Shown piece after piece: positions 32,721-41,300 of a stretch of DNA of 64,000 bases. Under the pieces are notes generated by a model. It had not been told where the DNA came from. It ran no database searches and saw only the letters and a program-made list of their open reading frames with translations. Position numbers and translations under genes: made by a program. The stretch is from NCBI RefSeq assembly GCF_028553785.1, contig NZ_CP067136.1:1-64000 (forward strand), read 5' to 3'. Position 1 is the first letter of the stretch, and each line of letters opens with the position of its first letter. This DNA is from Paracoccus fistulariae. GTDB lineage: Bacteria > Pseudomonadota > Alphaproteobacteria > Rhodobacterales > Rhodobacteraceae.

Positions 32721-33527
32721 ATGATTAAATTGTCTCATCGGCAACTGCTCAACGTGAAGCCTTCCTGGTATTGGATGGTGTCAGACCGTGCCGGCGAATT
32801 TGATGACGTCTTATTGCGTCCCATGAAACGGCTTGATGCCGTTCGTGCTGCAACTGAGGACTACTTCTATAAGCAGAAGAAAACCGACCCTTCGGGGTCT
32901 GACACACAGATCAGCAATAATGTGCGAGAGATGCTTGAACGGCTGGAGGATGCCGGTGAAGATGTTGATCGTATTTATAAGTGGGGGCGCGCGTTAGATT
33001 CAGATATGTGGAGCTATTCCGAGTTCGAAGGACGCCCATCTGCTTCGCTTTGGGACAATACGATTGGTTGGTGGCGACCTGATGAACTTGCTAAGCTTGA
33101 TCGGTCCGGCGCGGACGTGCGCGATCGGTTGTATGCCTCTTGGCACGAGCAGGTCAATAAGCCCGCGGCTGCCCTGAAGCAACGCGTAAAGCTTGATCGG
33201 AAAGCGTGGCAGGAAGATGAAACTCGTCGATCAGACTGGGATAACTTTCTCTGGGACAAGTGGTTCAAGGAGTTTCAATACGATCCGGCCATGGTCGCTG
33301 CAGATGGCTATCGGCAAATGCTGTTCCGCGAATGGTGGCGCAAAATCGGGCCAACGGTTACGCCGGAACAGCGCGTTCAGATGATGCAGTGGCATGAAAC
33401 AGAGTCGCGTGCGCGTGATAAGGATGGTTTTCTTCAGCCGGATGAGATTGGCTGGATTGGAGATGCCGTGATGACCGACGTTTATCCGCCATTTTTCGAG
33501 GCGGCGGTCCGGGTTGAACAGTCATAA
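32721..33527 (+). CDS. Unknown protein, candidate immunity protein
   Basis: The 268-residue soluble protein is rich in Trp, Asp and Arg (WYWMVSD, WWRPDELAKLD, SDWDNFLWDKWFKEFQYD). It has no signal peptide or membrane segment and no family I recognise. Helical structure predominates. It follows the effector candidate at 31959 by 24 bp and precedes the PAAR gene by 14 bp, the usual place for a cytosolic immunity protein. If so, the partner effector would act inside the cell. The local GC content is lower than in vgrG, suggesting separate acquisition of the effector/immunity pair. Confidence 0.5.
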   Translation: MIKLSHRQLLNVKPSWYWMVSDRAGEFDDVLLRPMKRLDAVRAATEDYFYKQKKTDPSGSDTQISNNVREMLERLEDAGEDVDRIYKWGRALDSDMWSYSEFEGRPSASLWDNTIGWWRPDELAKLDRSGADVRDRLYASWHEQVNKPAAALKQRVKLDRKAWQEDETRRSDWDNFLWDKWFKEFQYDPAMVAADGYRQMLFREWWRKIGPTVTPEQRVQMMQWHETESRARDKDGFLQPDEIGWIGDAVMTDVYPPFFEAAVRVEQS

Positions 33528-33541
33528 GGGCGAATAAAGGT

Positions 33542-33823
33542 ATGTCGAAACCGGTAGCGCTTCTCGGCCACGCTCATACATGCCCGATCCACGGCGGTGG
33601 GCCGGTCATGAATCCCGGTCAGACTCTGGTGAAATTCAATGGCATCCCTGTTGCGGGCGAAGGCGGGCAATGCGGATGTCCCGGATCGCCTCCGCTGCCC
33701 GACCTGATGGTCAAGGGATCAAGTGTAGTGAAGATCAACGGACGCGGAGTCATGCGCGTCGGCGATCAGACCGCGCATGGCGGAAAGATCGCGATGGGCA
33801 TCCCGACATTGAACTCCGATTGA
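33542..33823 (+). CDS. PAAR-domain spike protein
   Basis: The 93-residue protein is a single PAAR domain: GHAHTCPIHGGGPVMNPGQT at the front, repeated P-x-x-x-G turns, the Cys/His zinc ligands (HTCP, CGCPG, TAHGG) and a short tail. PAAR proteins sharpen the VgrG tip and carry effectors. It is the last gene of the six-gene-plus island and ends 295 bp before the right IS110 copy. Confidence 0.9.
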   Translation: MSKPVALLGHAHTCPIHGGGPVMNPGQTLVKFNGIPVAGEGGQCGCPGSPPLPDLMVKGSSVVKINGRGVMRVGDQTAHGGKIAMGIPTLNSD

Positions 33824-34118
33824 AAGCGCCCCGGCGGTGGTGATGTATCTACGTACAAGGTGGTTCGGCCCCTGGGTTTCATCGTCGTCGTAGAAAATCG
33901 GATATCTATTGCCGCATGCACAATTGTGCCTATTTTCACGCGCGATAGCCCGCATCGAACTGTGCGAATATAGCTGTGCAGCGAACCTCGGCCGCTTTTT
34001 AACATCGTCAATTCCCCAGTGCGACCGGGCGGATCAGCGCCCTTCCGGCATATGCTCCCTACGGCGTGCACGCCCGCGCCTGCGCCCGCATGACGGCATA
34101 ATCCGCCATCATCCCGAC
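33824..34118. other. Gene-free stretch between PAAR gene and right IS110 copy
   Basis: These 295 bases contain no frame with a start signal or recognisable similarity on either strand. Nothing specific, such as a terminator with a clear T-run, is seen. It is the right junction of the cargo island. Confidence 0.5.
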
Positions 34119-35291
34119 TAGCAACTGTATCTGTCAGGGAGCAGTGGCGACCCATTTCTGACGGTTTTTGCATAGCGCGTTCGCGACGGTGACCAGCTTT
34201 CTGGCGACGGCGGTGATTATGACCTTGTGCGGCTTGCCAGCCTTGCGGAGACGATCTGCGAAGGACCTCAGGTTTGGATTGTGATGTGCTGCGACTAAGG
34301 CCGCCTGGAACATCACGTGCCGCAGGGCGCGGCGCCCTCCGGCGATGGCGCGCTTCCCACGAAGAGTTCCGCTGTCGTGTGCGACCGGTGCTAATCCAGT
34401 GAGTGCTGCGGCCTCTTCGCCGGTGATGGTGCCGATCTCGGACATTTCTGCGATCAGCATCGAGCTGGCAACAGGGCCGATCCCAGGAATGGAGCGGAGG
34501 ACGGCAGCCACCTCTGACAGGTGATCGTCGCTGGCGATGGCTCGGGTGATCCGGTCTTCCAGTTCCTCGATGATACCGTCGATCCTTTGCTTCAGTTCGC
34601 TGTCGACGTCCTCGAACATCAAAGCGGTTCCCAGTTTCTGGTGCGCGCGGATTTGAGCCAGAAGACGTTTGCGCATTTCGACCAACTGGGCTCGTTTTGA
34701 TGTCAAAGCTCTGAGAAGGCGCAGCTTTTCTGTGGGAAGACCGCGGCCTGCTTCGGGCCGGAACACGAAGAAGCGGGCGATGAGTTCCGCATCGATCCGG
34801 TCGGTCTTGGCGCGCGTGCCGCGGCTTTGCGCAAACGCCTTTACCTGTGCGGGTGGCACTTGGCGGGCCGCAACACCCTCTGCCTCCAGAAGCGCCCAGA
34901 GCTGCCATTCTTGACCACCTGTCGACTCGAAGCAGACGATGGCATTTCGGTCCCGGGCAAGACTCGCCACGGCAGCATGACCTGCCGCAGCGTTTGGCAC
35001 TCTGAGGCGATGGCCATCGGGGAGGCAATGAATGTCCAGCCAGTCGCAGCTGACATCTATGCCGATAACGCGGCCATGTGATAGGTTGTCCATGCTCTCT
35101 TCCTTCTGGTGCGCGGTCCTGCAAGGCCGCAATCAACTGTTCGAGACGATGAAGAGAGGCGGTGCCGACAGGCTAAGAAGCGTGGTCATGCCACAAGGGT
35201 CAGACGTCGCGCACCACCCCGTCACTGACCCTGGCCGGGGTCCGTGACGGGGCAAGTTTAGCAGAGCGCAGATACAGAAGGGTCAGGACTC
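34119..35291 (-). mobile_element. IS110-family element, right inverted copy
   Basis: This is the reverse complement of 25502-26674 with the same 1173-bp length. The outer end lies against the 3' end of a second, different IS5-family transposase remnant, just as the left copy lies against the first IS5 element, so both insertions appear targeted to IS5 ends. Inverted identical copies can recombine and flip the 7.4-kb cargo segment between them. Confidence 0.88.
34134..35093 (-). CDS. IS110-family transposase (right copy)
   Basis: The 319-residue product is identical in sequence to the left copy, with the same DEDD (VIGIDVSCDWLDIH) and C-terminal (SIPGIGPVASSML) domains. An upstream in-frame start would add 13 residues not present in the left copy, so the start at 35093 was chosen. 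The gene is intact. Confidence 0.95.
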   Translation of the reverse strand: MDNLSHGRVIGIDVSCDWLDIHCLPDGHRLRVPNAAAGHAAVASLARDRNAIVCFESTGGQEWQLWALLEAEGVAARQVPPAQVKAFAQSRGTRAKTDRIDAELIARFFVFRPEAGRGLPTEKLRLLRALTSKRAQLVEMRKRLLAQIRAHQKLGTALMFEDVDSELKQRIDGIIEELEDRITRAIASDDHLSEVAAVLRSIPGIGPVASSMLIAEMSEIGTITGEEAAALTGLAPVAHDSGTLRGKRAIAGGRRALRHVMFQAALVAAHHNPNLRSFADRLRKAGKPHKVIITAVARKLVTVANALCKNRQKWVATAP

Positions 35292-35830
35292 ATAGCCAGA
35301 ACATGACGATGGCCGCGAGGGCGCATGCCGAGAGAAAGACTTTCGGGCACCTGTCGTAGCGGGTTGCGATGCGCCGCCAGTCCTTCAAGCGGGCGAAACT
35401 ATTCTCGATCTTGTGGCGTTTGCGGTAGCGTTCGTGGTCGTGCGGGATCGGAATCCTGCGTCCTTTACGCGAAGGGATACAGGGCGTGATCCCCTTGTTC
35501 TCAAGGGCTTGGCGATACCAGTCGGCGTCGTAGCCGCGATCTGCCAGCAGGTGTTTCGCGGGCGGCAGACCATCCAGCAACGCCCGCGCGCCGATATAGT
35601 CGCTGCGCTGGCCCGCAGTCAGGAACATCCGCAACGGACGGCCCAGAGCGTCAGTGACGGTGTGGAGTTTGGAGTTCAAGCCGCCTTTCGTGCGCCCGAT
35701 GAGACGGCCCTTGCCCCCTTTTTCAGCCCCAGGCTGGAAGCGGTGCGGTGCGTCTTCAGATGGGTCGCGTCGATCATCAGCGTATCGGTCGAGCCACCCC
35801 GGTCGGCCAGTTCGAGCAGCATCGCGGTAC
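35290..35830 (-). pseudogene. IS5-family transposase remnant, 5' truncated
   Basis: Two overlapping frames encode the C-terminal two thirds of a second IS5-family transposase: DTLMIDATHLKTHRTASSL in one, then after a run of A and G (AAAAAGGGGG) LIGRTKGGLNSKLHTVTDAL, HLLADRGYDADWYRQAL and IENSFARLKDWRRIATRYD in the other, to the stop at 35290. The N-terminus and left end are missing at about 35830, where GntR-gene sequence begins. The element is clearly different from the IS5 copy at 23.3 kb. Confidence 0.8.
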
Positions 35831-35841
35831 GCCTCGACACC

Positions 35842-36499
35842 ATGGAGAAAGCCAATGACGTTCAGAGAAGGATGCTGGAGGCGGCGGCTCCGCGGTGAGT
35901 GGTTTCCGGGGACGCGCCTGACGCTACGTGCGCTTGCGTCGGAACTGGGCACCAGCGTGCAGCCGGTCCGGGATGCGATCGGCAAGCTGACGGTCGAGCG
36001 TGTCTTGGTATTGCGGCCGAATTACAGCGTCCAGATTCCGAACATCGACCGGGAGCTCATGGACGAGATTTTCGCGATTCGAAACCTTCTGGAGGCAGAG
36101 GCGGCGCGCAGATGTGTGTCGGTGATGACCGATGCTGACATCGACGATCTTGAGGAGGCAATCCTTGCAACGCGCCGCGTCTATTGGGTCGAATCAGAGA
36201 TCCCGAGCCGTGTCACGACGATCCAGGGGGTATCTCGTATCCTGGCCGAGCGCTGCGGGTCCGAGGCGCTATGCGAGCAGCTTATCAATCTCCGAGCCCG
36301 GACTGCGCCCTATTACGCCGCTGCGTTGGCGCGGAGTGATGATGGCGAAGATGCCGAATTCGTCACCTTCACCATTCGCATTCAGGATGAATTCGTGACC
36401 GCCCTGCGAAGGCGGGACGAGGTCGCGGCGGCGGAAATCAGAAAGGTCGATCTCTATACATTTCAGCACTATATCTATCGCCTTTTGGATGTTGAATAG
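35842..36499 (+). pseudogene. GntR-family (FCD) regulator with frameshift
   Basis: The gene encodes a winged-helix GntR domain (TRLTLRALASELGTSVQPVR, DAIGKLTVERVLVLRPN) and an FCD ligand domain (LMDEIFAIRNLLEAEAARR; DEFVTALRRRDEVAAAEIRK). Its first 16 codons from ATG 35842 (EKANDVQRRMLEAA) are in a different frame from the rest; removing one base in the GCGGCGG run at about 35881-35887 restores a continuous protein of about 218 residues, the usual family size. It therefore looks like a recent one-base frameshift beside IS debris. A shorter product from an internal start cannot be excluded. Confidence 0.7.
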
Positions 36500-36576
36500 G
36501 CGGTCCCTTTGGACGCCTTCCTGGGGCTAGTCTTGTCCCTGTTCTGCGGACGAGTCTGGTCCGGCATTGCGTTCAC

Positions 36577-36783
36577 TCATTTCTTTTCGATCGCGATCTG
36601 ATTCAGAATATCGTTGTACGAGGCGTAGTCAGGTTGGCCTCTGCCGTGTTTGTTGTGCCTCGCGTCGAAGCGACTGCACTGCATATCAACCAGTCCACTG
36701 AGGCAGGTCCGGGAAGTCCACACAGACCGCCGCGATGCGGTAGTGGCGACCCATGCCATCTGGCTGTCCACCTGCTCAGCCAT
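36577..36783 (-). CDS. Possible small protein downstream of TetR gene
   Basis: A 68-codon frame starts at 36783 behind AAGGAGA, 37 bp after the TetR gene on the same strand. The C-terminal half (SRFDARHNKHGRGQPDYASY) looks protein-like, but the N-terminal half is low in hydrophobic residues and may be out of frame. No family recognised. It could be the remnant of a larger gene. Confidence 0.25.
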   Translation of the reverse strand: MAEQVDSQMAWVATTASRRSVWTSRTCLSGLVDMQCSRFDARHNKHGRGQPDYASYNDILNQIAIEKK

Positions 36784-36820
36784 CGAAACGTCTCCTTGAT
36801 TTTGCAAGGGGGGCAAGAAA

Positions 36821-37633
36821 TCACCTGGCGGTTGGGTCGGGCAGTTGGTCGACGGGCAGGCACGCCGCCAGGACCATTTCCTGCACTGCCGCAATGTACT
36901 CTTCGACCGACACCTTCCGGCGGCGGTATTTGGCGCGCTTGACATACCAGTCCTGCAGCAGCGGCTTGATCATCGTCGGCAGCAGGGGTGTCACGCCGGG
37001 GCGAAAGCGCCCCTGTGCGCTGGCGCGGACGGTGACTTCGGCGAACAGCGATTCGGTCAGTTCCTCGCTATCGACAGCCCTGCTGCGTTCTTTGGCGGGA
37101 AAGTTCTTGGCCTCCATAAAGGCAAAGCTGAACCATGACTGCATATCCTCGGTCAGGCGGATATGTGCCTCGATCAGCCATTTCAGATGTTCGATCGGAT
37201 CGCTGACGACTTCGGCCGGCGGATTGGCCAGCGCAACTTCGACGGCATCGGTGACTTCGGTCAGGATCATGTTCAAGAGCGTCGTCTTGCTGTCGAAATA
37301 GGCGTAAAGCCCGCCCATCGATACACCCGATTCTTTTGACAGATCGCGCAGGGACATGGCCTGAAATCCCTTGCTGTTCGACAGCTTCAGTGCTGCTGCG
37401 ATGATGACTTTCAGCTTTTTTAACGCAACATCAGGCTTCTGGACCGAGATAACATCGGCATGTCGCTCCAGCATCGAACGGCACAGGTCATCGGCGGTAT
37501 GTCCCTTCGATTCGAACATTTTCTTTGCCTCTTTCTCTTCAGCGGCTGTCGTGACGATCAGACCGGCCCGGATGCTCTGGCGCAGCACCTCGAGTCTGCG
37601 CTGCAATTTATAGAACGAACGCTCGCTTGACAA
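36821..37633 (-). CDS. TetR-family transcriptional regulator
   Basis: The N-terminal start is uncertain. A TTG at 37633 gives 270 residues and begins LSSERSFYKLQRRLEVLRQS, which resembles the start of long TetR proteins in related bacteria; frames further upstream run into the divergent promoter. The DNA-binding domain is at about residues 85-130 (SLRDLSKESGVSMGGLYAYF), followed by a helical ligand-binding domain. The ~80-residue N-terminal extension before the HTH is unusual for TetR. It diverges from the SDR gene of a fatty- or aromatic-acid-like catabolic cluster and probably represses it in response to an acyl-CoA (inference). Confidence 0.8.
   Translation of the reverse strand: MSSERSFYKLQRRLEVLRQSIRAGLIVTTAAEEKEAKKMFESKGHTADDLCRSMLERHADVISVQKPDVALKKLKVIIAAALKLSNSKGFQAMSLRDLSKESGVSMGGLYAYFDSKTTLLNMILTEVTDAVEVALANPPAEVVSDPIEHLKWLIEAHIRLTEDMQSWFSFAFMEAKNFPAKERSRAVDSEELTESLFAEVTVRASAQGRFRPGVTPLLPTMIKPLLQDWYVKRAKYRRRKVSVEEYIAAVQEMVLAACLPVDQLPDPTAR
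37616..37625. promoter_or_regulatory. Candidate TetR operator 1
   Basis: CGAACGCTCG is an imperfect palindrome within AACGAACGCTCGCTT. It fits the pattern CGARCGYTCG shared with the site at 37664 and resembles sites of TetR regulators that sense acyl-CoA. It lies at the very start of the TTG-initiated TetR reading frame. Confidence 0.5.
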
Positions 37634-37663
37634 CTTGATCGGGCTTCTTGCATAAAAAATGAG

Positions 37664-37673
37664 CGAGCGCTCG
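37664..37673. promoter_or_regulatory. Candidate TetR operator 2
   Basis: CGAGCGCTCG is a perfect 10-bp palindrome, 48 bp from operator 1 and 18 bp before the GTG start of the SDR gene, in the divergent TetR/SDR promoter region. Its position overlapping the likely leader of the catabolic operon supports repression by the adjacent TetR protein. Confidence 0.55.
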
Positions 37674-37690
37674 ATAGGAGGATTGATGCT

Positions 37691-38464
37691 GTGACCGAAA
37701 TTGAACATGAAGCACATCCATGGCCCGGCATTTCGGGCAGCAGGGCGTTGGTCACTGGGGCTTCTTCCGGCCTTGGGGCGCATTTCGCGCAGCTACTGGC
37801 GGCGCAGGGGGTGCATGTCTTCGCCGCCGCTCGCCGGACCGACCGGGTTCAGGCGCTGTGCGACGGGATTCGCGATCAGGGATTTCAGGCGACACCGCTG
37901 GAACTGGATGTCAGCTCTGCACGGGCGGTCGAGGAGGCGCTGCAAGGGCAGGTCTTTGATCTGGTCGTCAACAATGCCGGCGTATCGCATAGTTGCGCGG
38001 CGCTGGATCTGGATGCCGATACACTGGATCGGGTGATCGACACAAATGTCAAAGGCGTTTTCCATGTCGCCCGCGCCACGGCGTCGGCTATGCGCGATGC
38101 AGGGCAGGGCGGTTCGATTGTCAATATCGCCTCGATCCTTGGCTCGCGCGTGTCGGGCCATGTGGCGGCTTATGCGGCGTCCAAGGGTGCGGTGCTGCAA
38201 CTGACCCGCGCATTGGCGCTGGAATGGGCGCGGCACGGCATTCGCGTGAACGCCCTGAGCCCCGGCTATATCGAAACCGAAATCAACCGCGATTTCTTTG
38301 CCACCGAACAGGGTCAAGCGCTGATCCGCCGGGTCCCGCAGCGCCGCCTTGGCCAGCCGCAGGATCTGGATGGCGCGCTGATGCTGCTTCTGTCCGATCT
38401 GGGCCGCTTCATCACCGGCGCCGACATCGCCGTCGATGGCGGTCATCTTGTTTCATCGCTGTAG
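37691..38464 (+). CDS. SDR-family oxidoreductase
   Basis: The 257-residue protein starts with GTG at 37691, nine bases after AGGAGG. It is a classical short-chain dehydrogenase: nucleotide loop TGASSGLGAH (about 23-32), NNAG strand, catalytic Ser in SIVNIASILGS and Tyr-x-x-x-Lys as YAASKG, and a C-terminal GADIAVDGGH. It probably oxidises a hydroxyacyl-CoA or related alcohol with NAD(P). It is the first gene of the rightward catabolic operon; the next start is 10 bp on. Confidence 0.92.
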   Translation: MTEIEHEAHPWPGISGSRALVTGASSGLGAHFAQLLAAQGVHVFAAARRTDRVQALCDGIRDQGFQATPLELDVSSARAVEEALQGQVFDLVVNNAGVSHSCAALDLDADTLDRVIDTNVKGVFHVARATASAMRDAGQGGSIVNIASILGSRVSGHVAAYAASKGAVLQLTRALALEWARHGIRVNALSPGYIETEINRDFFATEQGQALIRRVPQRRLGQPQDLDGALMLLLSDLGRFITGADIAVDGGHLVSSL

Positions 38465-38473
38465 GAGGCGACC

Positions 38474-39682
38474 ATGGATTTCACCATTTCCTCCGAGATC
38501 GAGGATTACCGCGCCCGCATCGCCGATTTCGTCGAGACCCGCATCCTGCCGGTCGAGGCAGATCGCAGCCAATGGGACGAGCATGGCAATATCGGTCGTC
38601 CGGCGCTGGAGGATCTGCGTGCGCAGGCGCGTGATCAGGGCCTGTGGTGCCTGCAGCTGGCCAGGGAAACCGGCGGGCAGGGGCTGGGCAAGATCGGGAT
38701 GGCGGTCTGTTACGAGGAAATGAACCGTTCGATCTTTGGGCCGGTCGTGTTCAACTCGGCCGCGCCGGATGATGGCAATATGATGGTTCTGGAACAGGCC
38801 GCGACTAAGGCGCAGAAGGAACGCTGGTTGGCGCCGATTGTGTCGGGTGAGGTCAGTTCTGCCTTTGCCATGACCGAACCTGCGCCGGGCGGCGGATCCG
38901 ACCCGGGCATGATGCAAACGCGCGCCGAAAAGCGCGGAGACACATATGTCATCACCGGCCGGAAATGGTTCATCACCGGGGCCGAGGATGCCAGCCATTT
39001 CATCGTCATGGCCCGCACTTCGGACGATCCGCGAAAAGGCCTGACCGCGTTCCTTCATCACCGGGACGAGCCCGGCTGGCGCATCGAGCGTCGCATCCCG
39101 ATCATGGGCCCCGAGGAACATGGCGGTCATTGCGAGATCACCTATGACGGCATGGAACTGCCAGCCGACCGTATCCTGCTGGGCGAGGGGCAGGGGCTGA
39201 AACTGACGCAGATGCGGCTTGGCCCGGCGCGGCTGACCCATTGCATGCGTTGGCTGGGTCTGGCCAAGCGCTGCACCGAGATCGCGCGCGACTATGCCGA
39301 GAATCGCATGGGCTTTGGCATCCGCCTGGCAGACCGCGAAAGCACCCAGATCAAGATGGGCGATCTGGCCATGGGGATCGAGATCGGTCGCCTGCTGGTC
39401 ATGAAAGCCGCCTGGACGCTGGATCAGGGCGATTTCGCGCGCAAGGAGGTCTCGATGGCCAAGATCCATGTGGCAAACCTGCTGCACAAGGCCGCCGATA
39501 CCGCGATCCAGATCAATGGCGCGCGCGGCTATTCCACCGACACTGTGCTGGAATGGATCTATCGCTATGCCCGCCAGGCACGGCTGGTCGATGGCGCGGA
39601 TGAGGTGCACCAGATGGTGCTGAGTCGCCAGCTTTCCGACGCGCCGGACGGTTTCTGGCGCTGGCCCGTCGCGCAGCACTGA
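38474..39682 (+). CDS. Acyl-CoA dehydrogenase
   Basis: The 402-residue FAD enzyme matches the acyl-CoA dehydrogenase family throughout: N-terminal helical domain, middle beta domain with AFAMTEPAPGGGSDPG and WFITGAEDA, and C-terminal helical domain with RGYSTDTVLEWIYRYARQAR. It introduces a double bond next to the CoA thioester and passes electrons to ETF. The AMP-ligase, SDR and APH-like genes in the same operon suggest it acts in oxidation of a branched or unusual short/medium acid, similar in composition to ACAD10/11-type modules. Confidence 0.93.
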   Translation: MDFTISSEIEDYRARIADFVETRILPVEADRSQWDEHGNIGRPALEDLRAQARDQGLWCLQLARETGGQGLGKIGMAVCYEEMNRSIFGPVVFNSAAPDDGNMMVLEQAATKAQKERWLAPIVSGEVSSAFAMTEPAPGGGSDPGMMQTRAEKRGDTYVITGRKWFITGAEDASHFIVMARTSDDPRKGLTAFLHHRDEPGWRIERRIPIMGPEEHGGHCEITYDGMELPADRILLGEGQGLKLTQMRLGPARLTHCMRWLGLAKRCTEIARDYAENRMGFGIRLADRESTQIKMGDLAMGIEIGRLLVMKAAWTLDQGDFARKEVSMAKIHVANLLHKAADTAIQINGARGYSTDTVLEWIYRYARQARLVDGADEVHQMVLSRQLSDAPDGFWRWPVAQH

Positions 39683-39722
39683 TCCCCGCCGCTGAACAAT
39701 CGTCACGGGGGAGGAGGCTCCG

Positions 39723-41300
39723 ATGTTCGAACAGCCATATCTGGCGCCCTGCGCCACGAATTACGAAGCATTGTCGCCGCTGAATTTCCTGCGGCGCGCG
39801 GAACAGGCCTATGCCGACCAAACCGCCGTCATCTGGCGTGATCGGGACCTCAGCTATGCCGAATTTGGCGCGCTGGTACGCCGCATGGCCCATTGGTTGC
39901 GGGCAAGGGGCGTCGGCCCGGGCGATGTCGTCTCGCTGATCCTGCCCAACCGGCCCGAATTGCTGGCAGCGCATTATGCGGTGCCGGGCATTGGCGCGGT
40001 TTTGAACACGGTGAACACGCGGTTGGAGGCCGAGGAGATCAGCTATATCCTCGACCACGCGCAAAGCCGGTTGCTGATCGGTGATGCCGATACGCTGGCC
40101 GCTTTGGGCGACGCCCCCGTTCCGGTCTTTCAACTCTGCGGCAATCCCGGCGCGGGCGACGGGCTGGACTTTCTCGCGGCCGATTTGCCCGGGGCCACGC
40201 TTGCCGCCGGACCAGCGGCGGAAACAGATGCCATCGCGCTGAACTATACTTCAGGCACGACGGGAAGGCCGAAGGGCGTCGTCTACACCCATCGGGGCGC
40301 TTATCTGAATGCCCTGGGCAATGTCGCCGCATTGGCCTTCGATCATCAGACCCGATATCTGTGGACCTTGCCGATGTTTCACTGCAACGGCTGGACACAT
40401 ACATGGGCGATCACGGCAGCGGGCGGCACCCATGTCTGTCTGGACCGGATAGACGCGGCGCAGATGATCGGTCTGATCGCTGACCAGCGGATCAGCCATA
40501 TGTGTTGCGCGCCCGTGGTGCTTTACATGCTGATGGAGCAGATGTCTGAACCATCGCCGCAGCCGGTCAGAGTCGGCACGGGCGGCGCGGCCCCCACGCC
40601 CGCCCTGATCGCGCGAATGGAAGAGCTGGGGTTTCAGATCGTCCATCTTTACGGGCTGACCGAAAGCTATGGTCCGGTAACGCTGAACGCACCAGTCTTT
40701 CAGCCAGACGCCAGCCTGCAACAGCGCGCCACCCGATTGGCGCGGCAGGGCCTGCGCCATGTCACGACAGGCGCCGTCCTCGTGGTTGACGATGCGGATC
40801 ACAGCGTTCCCGCCGATGGCAAAACAGTGGGTGAGATCGCGCTCTGCGGCAACACCCTGATGGCCGGCAATTATCGTGACCCTGACGCAACAGAAGCAGC
40901 CCTTGGCACCGGCCTGTTCCGCACCGGCGATCTGGCGGTGCTGTATCCTGATGGCGAGATCCAGATCCAGGACCGCGCCAAGGACATCATCATTTCGGGC
41001 GGAGAGAATTTTTCCAGTCTTGAGGTCGAGGCCGTGCTGCATCAGCACCCCGATATCCTGATCGCCGCCGTCGTCGCCGCGCCGCATCCGAAATGGGGCG
41101 AAACCGCCTGGGCCTTCATCGAGATGCGATCGGGATCGTCGCCCGACCTTCAGGCGCTGGAGCAGTTCTGCCGCCAGAATCTTGCAGGCTTCAAACGCCC
41201 GAAGAAATTCATTCCGGGACCGCTGCCCAAGACCGCGACCGGCAAGGTTCAGAAATTCGCATTGCGCCAAAAGGCGAAGGAGATGACCGATGAGCAGTGA
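39723..41300 (+). CDS. Acyl-CoA synthetase (AMP-forming)
   Basis: The 525-residue ANL-superfamily ligase shows the ATP loop YTSGTTGRPKGV (about 176-187), the YGLTES motif, the RTGDLAVLYPDGEIQIQDR hinge and the catalytic lysine in PKTATGKVQKF near the C-terminus. It activates an organic acid to its CoA thioester in two steps through an acyl-AMP. It starts after GGGGGAGGAGG and its stop overlaps the next start by 11 bp. The substrate is probably that brought in by the TRAP transporter in the same operon. Confidence 0.93.
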   Translation: MFEQPYLAPCATNYEALSPLNFLRRAEQAYADQTAVIWRDRDLSYAEFGALVRRMAHWLRARGVGPGDVVSLILPNRPELLAAHYAVPGIGAVLNTVNTRLEAEEISYILDHAQSRLLIGDADTLAALGDAPVPVFQLCGNPGAGDGLDFLAADLPGATLAAGPAAETDAIALNYTSGTTGRPKGVVYTHRGAYLNALGNVAALAFDHQTRYLWTLPMFHCNGWTHTWAITAAGGTHVCLDRIDAAQMIGLIADQRISHMCCAPVVLYMLMEQMSEPSPQPVRVGTGGAAPTPALIARMEELGFQIVHLYGLTESYGPVTLNAPVFQPDASLQQRATRLARQGLRHVTTGAVLVVDDADHSVPADGKTVGEIALCGNTLMAGNYRDPDATEAALGTGLFRTGDLAVLYPDGEIQIQDRAKDIIISGGENFSSLEVEAVLHQHPDILIAAVVAAPHPKWGETAWAFIEMRSGSSPDLQALEQFCRQNLAGFKRPKKFIPGPLPKTATGKVQKFALRQKAKEMTDEQ

